Below are positions 31,361 to 34,953 of a DNA stretch of 34,953 nt, one piece after another. A program made the position numbers and the translations under genes. Each line of letters begins with the position of its first letter. The first letter of the stretch is position 1. This DNA comes from JAEYFP01 sp964579795 (GTDB lineage Bacteria > Bacillota > Clostridia > Lachnospirales > Lachnospiraceae), in assembly GCA_964579795.1 (NCBI GenBank), contig CAZOHM010000025.1:1-34953 (forward strand), given 5' to 3'. A model generated the notes under the pieces. That model saw only the letters and a list, made by a program, of their open reading frames with translations, did not search any database and had not been told where the DNA came from.

Positions 31361-32692
31361 ATGGAACAGTTATCCTTATTTGACGAACAGAGAGTGCAGT
31401 CTATGCCGCTCGCAGGCAGACTTAGACCAACGACATTAGAGGAGTTTGCAGGGCAGGAGCATTTACTTGGAAAAGGACGTATGCTTCGCCAGCTGATTGA
31501 AAGAGATCAGGTATCCTCTATGATTTTCTGGGGACCTCCTGGCGTAGGTAAGACGACACTTGCAGGAATTATTGCTGGCACAACGCATGCATCTTTTATC
31601 AATTATTCAGCCGTTACGAGTGGCATTAAGGAAATCAAGGATGTTATGAAGCAGGCCGAGGAAAGCAGCAGAGCGGGTGTGCGGACAGTACTGTTTGTAG
31701 ATGAAATCCATCGTTTTAATAAGGCACAGCAGGACGCCTTTTTGCCATATGTGGAACGTGGTAGTATTATTCTGATAGGAGCTACTACTGAAAATCCTTC
31801 ATTTGAGATTAATTCGGCGCTTTTGTCCCGCTGCAGAGTGTTTGTCCTGAAAGCACTGAGTGAGACAGATCTTGTCCGTTTACTGAAAAATGCAGTTAAT
31901 AGTCCGAAAGGATATGCGTACCAACATGTACAAATCAGCGATTCCCAGTTGACAGCCATTGCAGCATTCGCAAATGGAGATGCCAGGACTGCGTTAAATA
32001 CATTGGAAATGGCAGTTCTGAACGGAGATCTTTCCATAGATGGGATTACTGTAACAGACGCAGGTCTGGAGCAGTGTATCACCCGGAGGTCTCTGCTGTA
32101 TGATAAAAGTGGGGAAGAGCATTACAATATGATTTCAGCACTGCACAAATCAATGCGAAACAGTGATCCTGATGCAGCAATCTATTGGATGAACAGGATG
32201 CTTGCAGGTGGAGAGGAGCCATTGTATATTGCGAGACGGCTTATCAGATTTGCCAGTGAGGATATCGGAATGGCAGATTCGCAGGCTTTGCAGATAGCAG
32301 TAGCAGTGTATCAGGCATGTCATTTTAATGGAATGCCTGAATGTGATGTCAACCTGACCCATGCGGTTACATATCTTGCAATGGCACCAAAATCAAATGC
32401 ACTCTATACCGCATGCGAAGCGTGCAAGGCAGATTTAAAGGAAAAACCTGTTGAGCCTGTACCATTACAGCTTTGCAACGCACCTACCAAACTGATGGAG
32501 GAGCTCAATTATGGAAAGGGCTATGAGTATGCTCATAATACAGAGGAAAAGCTGACGACTATGCATTGTCTGCCGGATTCTATGAAGGGAACAGTTTATT
32601 ACCGACCAACAGAGCAGGGAAATGAGAAAGTAGTCAAAGATCGATTGAATACAATTAAGGAATGGAAGAGTAGTCATGAGTTCCATAGTTAA
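31361..32692 (+). CDS. rarA: Replication-associated recombination protein A (RarA/MgsA-type AAA+ ATPase)
   Basis: RarA is a clamp-loader-related AAA+ ATPase that acts at stalled replication forks. Walker A is GPPGVGKTT, Walker B is VLFVDEIHRF followed by NKAQQDAFLP, sensor 1 is IGATTENPSF, and the arginine finger region is ALLSRCRVF. The C-terminal MgsA tetramerisation domain includes ASEDIGMADSQAL and the NYGKGYEYAHN motif. The N-terminal SLFDEQ resembles a clamp/polymerase-binding peptide. The open frame begins at ATG 31355, but GGAGG ends only one base before it. ATG 31361 at 7-base spacing is preferred (443 residues). The MATE gene overlaps its 3' end by 17 bp. Confidence 0.92.
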   Translation: MEQLSLFDEQRVQSMPLAGRLRPTTLEEFAGQEHLLGKGRMLRQLIERDQVSSMIFWGPPGVGKTTLAGIIAGTTHASFINYSAVTSGIKEIKDVMKQAEESSRAGVRTVLFVDEIHRFNKAQQDAFLPYVERGSIILIGATTENPSFEINSALLSRCRVFVLKALSETDLVRLLKNAVNSPKGYAYQHVQISDSQLTAIAAFANGDARTALNTLEMAVLNGDLSIDGITVTDAGLEQCITRRSLLYDKSGEEHYNMISALHKSMRNSDPDAAIYWMNRMLAGGEEPLYIARRLIRFASEDIGMADSQALQIAVAVYQACHFNGMPECDVNLTHAVTYLAMAPKSNALYTACEACKADLKEKPVEPVPLQLCNAPTKLMEELNYGKGYEYAHNTEEKLTTMHCLPDSMKGTVYYRPTEQGNEKVVKDRLNTIKEWKSSHEFHS

Positions 32693-34061
32693 AAACAAAA
32701 CAAAAAAATATGAAATAGATATGGTGAATGGACCAATCTTAAGAAAAATGTTGCTGTTCAGCATTCCGTTAATGTGCTCGAGTGTTTTGCAGCTCCTTTT
32801 TAATGCTGCAGATATTATAGTTGTTGGCAGATTTGCCGGTGATAATGCACTTGCTGCAGTTGGGTCAAATACTGCACTAATTAATCTTCTTGTCAATCTG
32901 TTTGTCGGATTATCGATAGGAGCGAATGTACTCGTTGCTCATTTTTACGGAGCAAGGCAAGATGCAGAGTTAAAGAATGCAGTACACACTTCGATTTTAC
33001 TTGGAATCTACAGCGGAATACTTTTGACTGTGATTGGAATATCAGGAGCCGGGGTGATACTGAAATGGATGCAGACACCATCCGGAGTACTGCCGCTTGC
33101 TACAGTATATCTGCGTATTTACTTTCTTGGTATGCCGGCTACCATGGTATACAATTTTGGAAGCGCGGTTCTTCGATCTGTAGGTGATACGAAGAGACCG
33201 CTGTATTATTTGTCCGCAGCAGGAGTAGTCAATGTACTGCTGAATCTGTTACTTGTGATTGTGTTTCGTATGAGTGTTTCCGGAGTTGCAATTGCGACAG
33301 TTGTTTCACAGTATATTTCCGCCATACTTGTGCTTCACTGTCTGATGCACGAGGAGGGTGCTATTAAGCTTATTATTAAAGAGCTTCATATGGAACGATC
33401 CATGTTCTTGAAAATACTTAAGATAGGTCTTCCTGCTGGTTTTCAGGGGATTATTTTTGCATTATCGAATGTAGTGATTCAATCTGCGGTGAATTCCTTT
33501 GGAGAAATTGTTGTAGCCGGGAACTCGGCAGCAGCAAATATAGAAGGCTTTATCTATGTTGCCATGAACGCATTTTATCAAGCAACTCTGTCTTTTTGTG
33601 GGCAGAATCTTGGTGCAAAGCAGTACAAACGAATAGACAGGATTGTATTGACAGGTGAGCTTTGTGTAATCATAGTTGGTCTTACGCTTGGGATGAGTAC
33701 AGTTGTATTTGGCAGTGAGCTGCTGGATATTTACACATCAAGTCCACCTGTTATAGAAGCCGGTATGCGGCGTTTGCATGTAATCGCATTTACTTATGCG
33801 CTGTGTGGCATGATGGATGTAATGGTTGGTGGACTGCGAGGTATTGGCTACTCTGTCATGCCAATGATTGTGTCGCTGATAGGAGCGTGCGGCTTCAGAC
33901 TTGTCTGGCTTGCAACGGTTTTTTTGATACCGCAGTTTCATACGATTGAAACAGTATACTGGTCATATCCGATATCCTGGATTCTGACAATGGTAGTTCA
34001 CGTGATCTGTTTCTTTTGGGCAAGGAAGCATGTCAGAAGGAAGCTGGACTGGAATACATAG
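32676..34061 (+). CDS. MATE family multidrug / metabolite exporter
   Basis: This 461-residue inner-membrane protein has about 12 hydrophobic helices in two similar halves, as in Na+- or H+-driven MATE exporters (NorM/DinF group). The first helix region ILRKMLLFSIPLMCSSVLQLLFNAADIIVVGRFAG is typical, and the second half begins with LKIGLPAGFQGIIFALSNVVIQ. The substrate cannot be deduced. The start ATG 32676 lies inside rarA with GGAAGAG 6 bases upstream, so translation is probably coupled. A functional link to rarA is not implied by family knowledge. Transcription should stop at the bidirectional terminator 160 bp downstream. Confidence 0.93.
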   Translation: MSSIVKNKTKKYEIDMVNGPILRKMLLFSIPLMCSSVLQLLFNAADIIVVGRFAGDNALAAVGSNTALINLLVNLFVGLSIGANVLVAHFYGARQDAELKNAVHTSILLGIYSGILLTVIGISGAGVILKWMQTPSGVLPLATVYLRIYFLGMPATMVYNFGSAVLRSVGDTKRPLYYLSAAGVVNVLLNLLLVIVFRMSVSGVAIATVVSQYISAILVLHCLMHEEGAIKLIIKELHMERSMFLKILKIGLPAGFQGIIFALSNVVIQSAVNSFGEIVVAGNSAAANIEGFIYVAMNAFYQATLSFCGQNLGAKQYKRIDRIVLTGELCVIIVGLTLGMSTVVFGSELLDIYTSSPPVIEAGMRRLHVIAFTYALCGMMDVMVGGLRGIGYSVMPMIVSLIGACGFRLVWLATVFLIPQFHTIETVYWSYPISWILTMVVHVICFFWARKHVRRKLDWNT

Positions 34062-34222
34062 GTGAAATTCATACAAAAATGATTATCTTTCCATAATTCT
34101 GATTTTTCGGACATAGGGGATAGTTTATTGACGGTTACAAGATGTAAAAGGTAACACAGAATGGGTTAGCAGGATGATATGGATGCTTAAGTTAGATGGA
34201 AACAAAAAGGAGATTGTTATAG

Positions 34223-34264
34223 AAATAGAAAAGGCAGAGTCAAATGATTCTGCCTTTTCTATTT
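34223..34264. terminator. Bidirectional intrinsic terminator between the MATE and DUF2798 genes
   Basis: AAATAGAAAAGGCAGA (34223-34238) and its exact complement (34249-34264) form a perfect 16-bp stem with a 10-base loop, with A/T-rich outer ends on both strands. It serves the convergent genes. The rest of 34062-34222 shows no convincing gene. Confidence 0.9.
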
Positions 34265-34274
34265 TACAAGATTT

Positions 34275-34952
34275 CTATTTTTTGAGGAGCTTCATTTCTT
34301 CATTAATCTCATCCACTCGCTTTATAATATCGGCAATTGCTTCCTGTTCATTTTCAGGTCGAAGACTTCCACCTTTTTCTTCTGCCATATGAGCCTGAGA
34401 TTCCCTGTTCTTGATGTCTTTTCGGAACAGGAGTTTGAATAAGGTACGAATAAAAGGCTGGATAAAAAATAATTGTGTAAAATATGCAAATGGGAAATTG
34501 AAGCATAAGAGCTTCAGCCAGTTTGCAAATAAGGTAAAAATGTTGAATCCTGCATAATATGGGTAATACATAAATGCTGCAATAAAACTCATAGCAGGGC
34601 ACATAAGTCCAACCGTTGCACAGATGATTGCTGTTTCAAACATCATTGGATGATTTTTTGCCGGGTCAAATACTTTACATGCCAGCTTGAATGAACATGG
34701 ACTTCCCATAATGCTTTCCAGAGTAAAAGCAAAACAGAATTCAATTAAAATGACTGCCCATATAGGAAGCATTTTTCCAAACATATAAACGCCACCTTGT
34801 GAATTGATTGCGTTTAAGACACTGGATTCCCCGGTTACATTCATAAGTGTGCTACCATTGATTACATACAGACTGTAAAAAACATAAGCGTGAACAGTTA
34901 CGACTACGGTTAGGAAGGCAAATACCATCCTTTGAAATTGATTTCTTGGCAT
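34275..34952 (-). CDS. DUF2798-type integral membrane protein with coiled-coil tail
   Basis: This 225-residue protein begins MPRNQFQRMVFAFLTVVVTV, the usual opening of DUF2798 membrane proteins, whose function is unknown. About four transmembrane helices are visible (residues ~9-30, 58-78, 100-130 and 138-165). A charged cytoplasmic C-terminus (~170-225) contains an acidic helical stretch, IADIIKRVDEINEEMKLLKK. The start ATG at 34952 lies one base from the window end, so the ribosome site cannot be seen, but the MPRN start suggests the gene is complete. It ends at a shared bidirectional terminator. Confidence 0.75.
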   Translation of the reverse strand: MPRNQFQRMVFAFLTVVVTVHAYVFYSLYVINGSTLMNVTGESSVLNAINSQGGVYMFGKMLPIWAVILIEFCFAFTLESIMGSPCSFKLACKVFDPAKNHPMMFETAIICATVGLMCPAMSFIAAFMYYPYYAGFNIFTLFANWLKLLCFNFPFAYFTQLFFIQPFIRTLFKLLFRKDIKNRESQAHMAEEKGGSLRPENEQEAIADIIKRVDEINEEMKLLKK

Positions 34953-34953
34953 A

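Noticed and set aside
34174..34392. Small plus-strand frame of 72 codons
   Set aside because: It runs through the bidirectional terminator and into the opposite strand of the DUF2798 gene, and has no ribosome site of its own.

Overview
The window looks like a chromosomal segment of a low-GC, gut-type Firmicute. Lachnospiraceae is the best fit. The reasons are the AT-rich Gram-positive promoters and ribosome-binding sites, the Bacillus/phage-type thymidylate synthase, a ferredoxin-dependent arylpyruvate oxidoreductase operon, and a four-gene operon that includes two large proteins resembling families (DUF5717 and DUF5716) that I associate mainly with Lachnospiraceae. Nearly all of it is protein-coding. 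I saw no rRNA, tRNA, CRISPR array, phage module or insertion sequence. A run of 100 N (29026-29125) marks an assembly gap inside a tandem repeat.

Layout, left to right. (1) 1-6136, plus strand: a surface N-acetylmuramoyl-L-alanine amidase overlapping an S1-domain RNA-binding protein, a HAD hydrolase, a metallo-beta-lactamase/beta-CASP enzyme, then thyA-folA. (2) 6150-10074: a membrane diguanylate cyclase (-), ilvE (+), and a sodium/solute symporter (-), with a shared bidirectional terminator between the last two. (3) 10075-15590: a richly structured divergent regulatory region, then iorA-iorB-paaK-ACT (+), facing a HisC/CobD-like aminotransferase (-). Together these suggest conversion of aromatic amino acids through arylpyruvates to arylacetyl-CoA and arylacetates. 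(4) 15667-22794: the least understood part, a single-promoter operon of four proteins: a ~1185-residue beta-sandwich/alpha-solenoid protein, a degenerate Hsp70-like protein, a TPR protein, and a two-TM coiled-coil membrane protein. (5) 22800-25564: a polar amino acid ABC importer (+) meeting a PilZ protein (-). (6) 25678-31281: purC-purB, a LysR regulator (-), a 50-bp tandem repeat running into the gap, then purA and a HAD hydrolase. (7) 31314-34952: rarA and a MATE exporter (+), a bidirectional terminator, and a DUF2798 membrane protein (-).

The main candidate for an undescribed system is region 4. Its second protein keeps the overall order of Hsp70 landmarks (an actin-like ATPase core, then a substrate-binding-like beta domain), but both phosphate loops have lost their glycines. 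It is encoded among TPR/solenoid partners and a membrane-anchored coiled-coil protein. I infer a membrane-associated pseudo-chaperone or scaffold complex of unknown purpose. Other points of interest are iterated 15-bp repeats downstream of the symporter promoter, a strong hairpin in the iorA leader, nested palindromes at the ABC operon promoter, and a terminator embedded in the ends of two convergent genes. Several start codons are placed from promoter and ribosome-binding-site positions rather than from the longest open frame.
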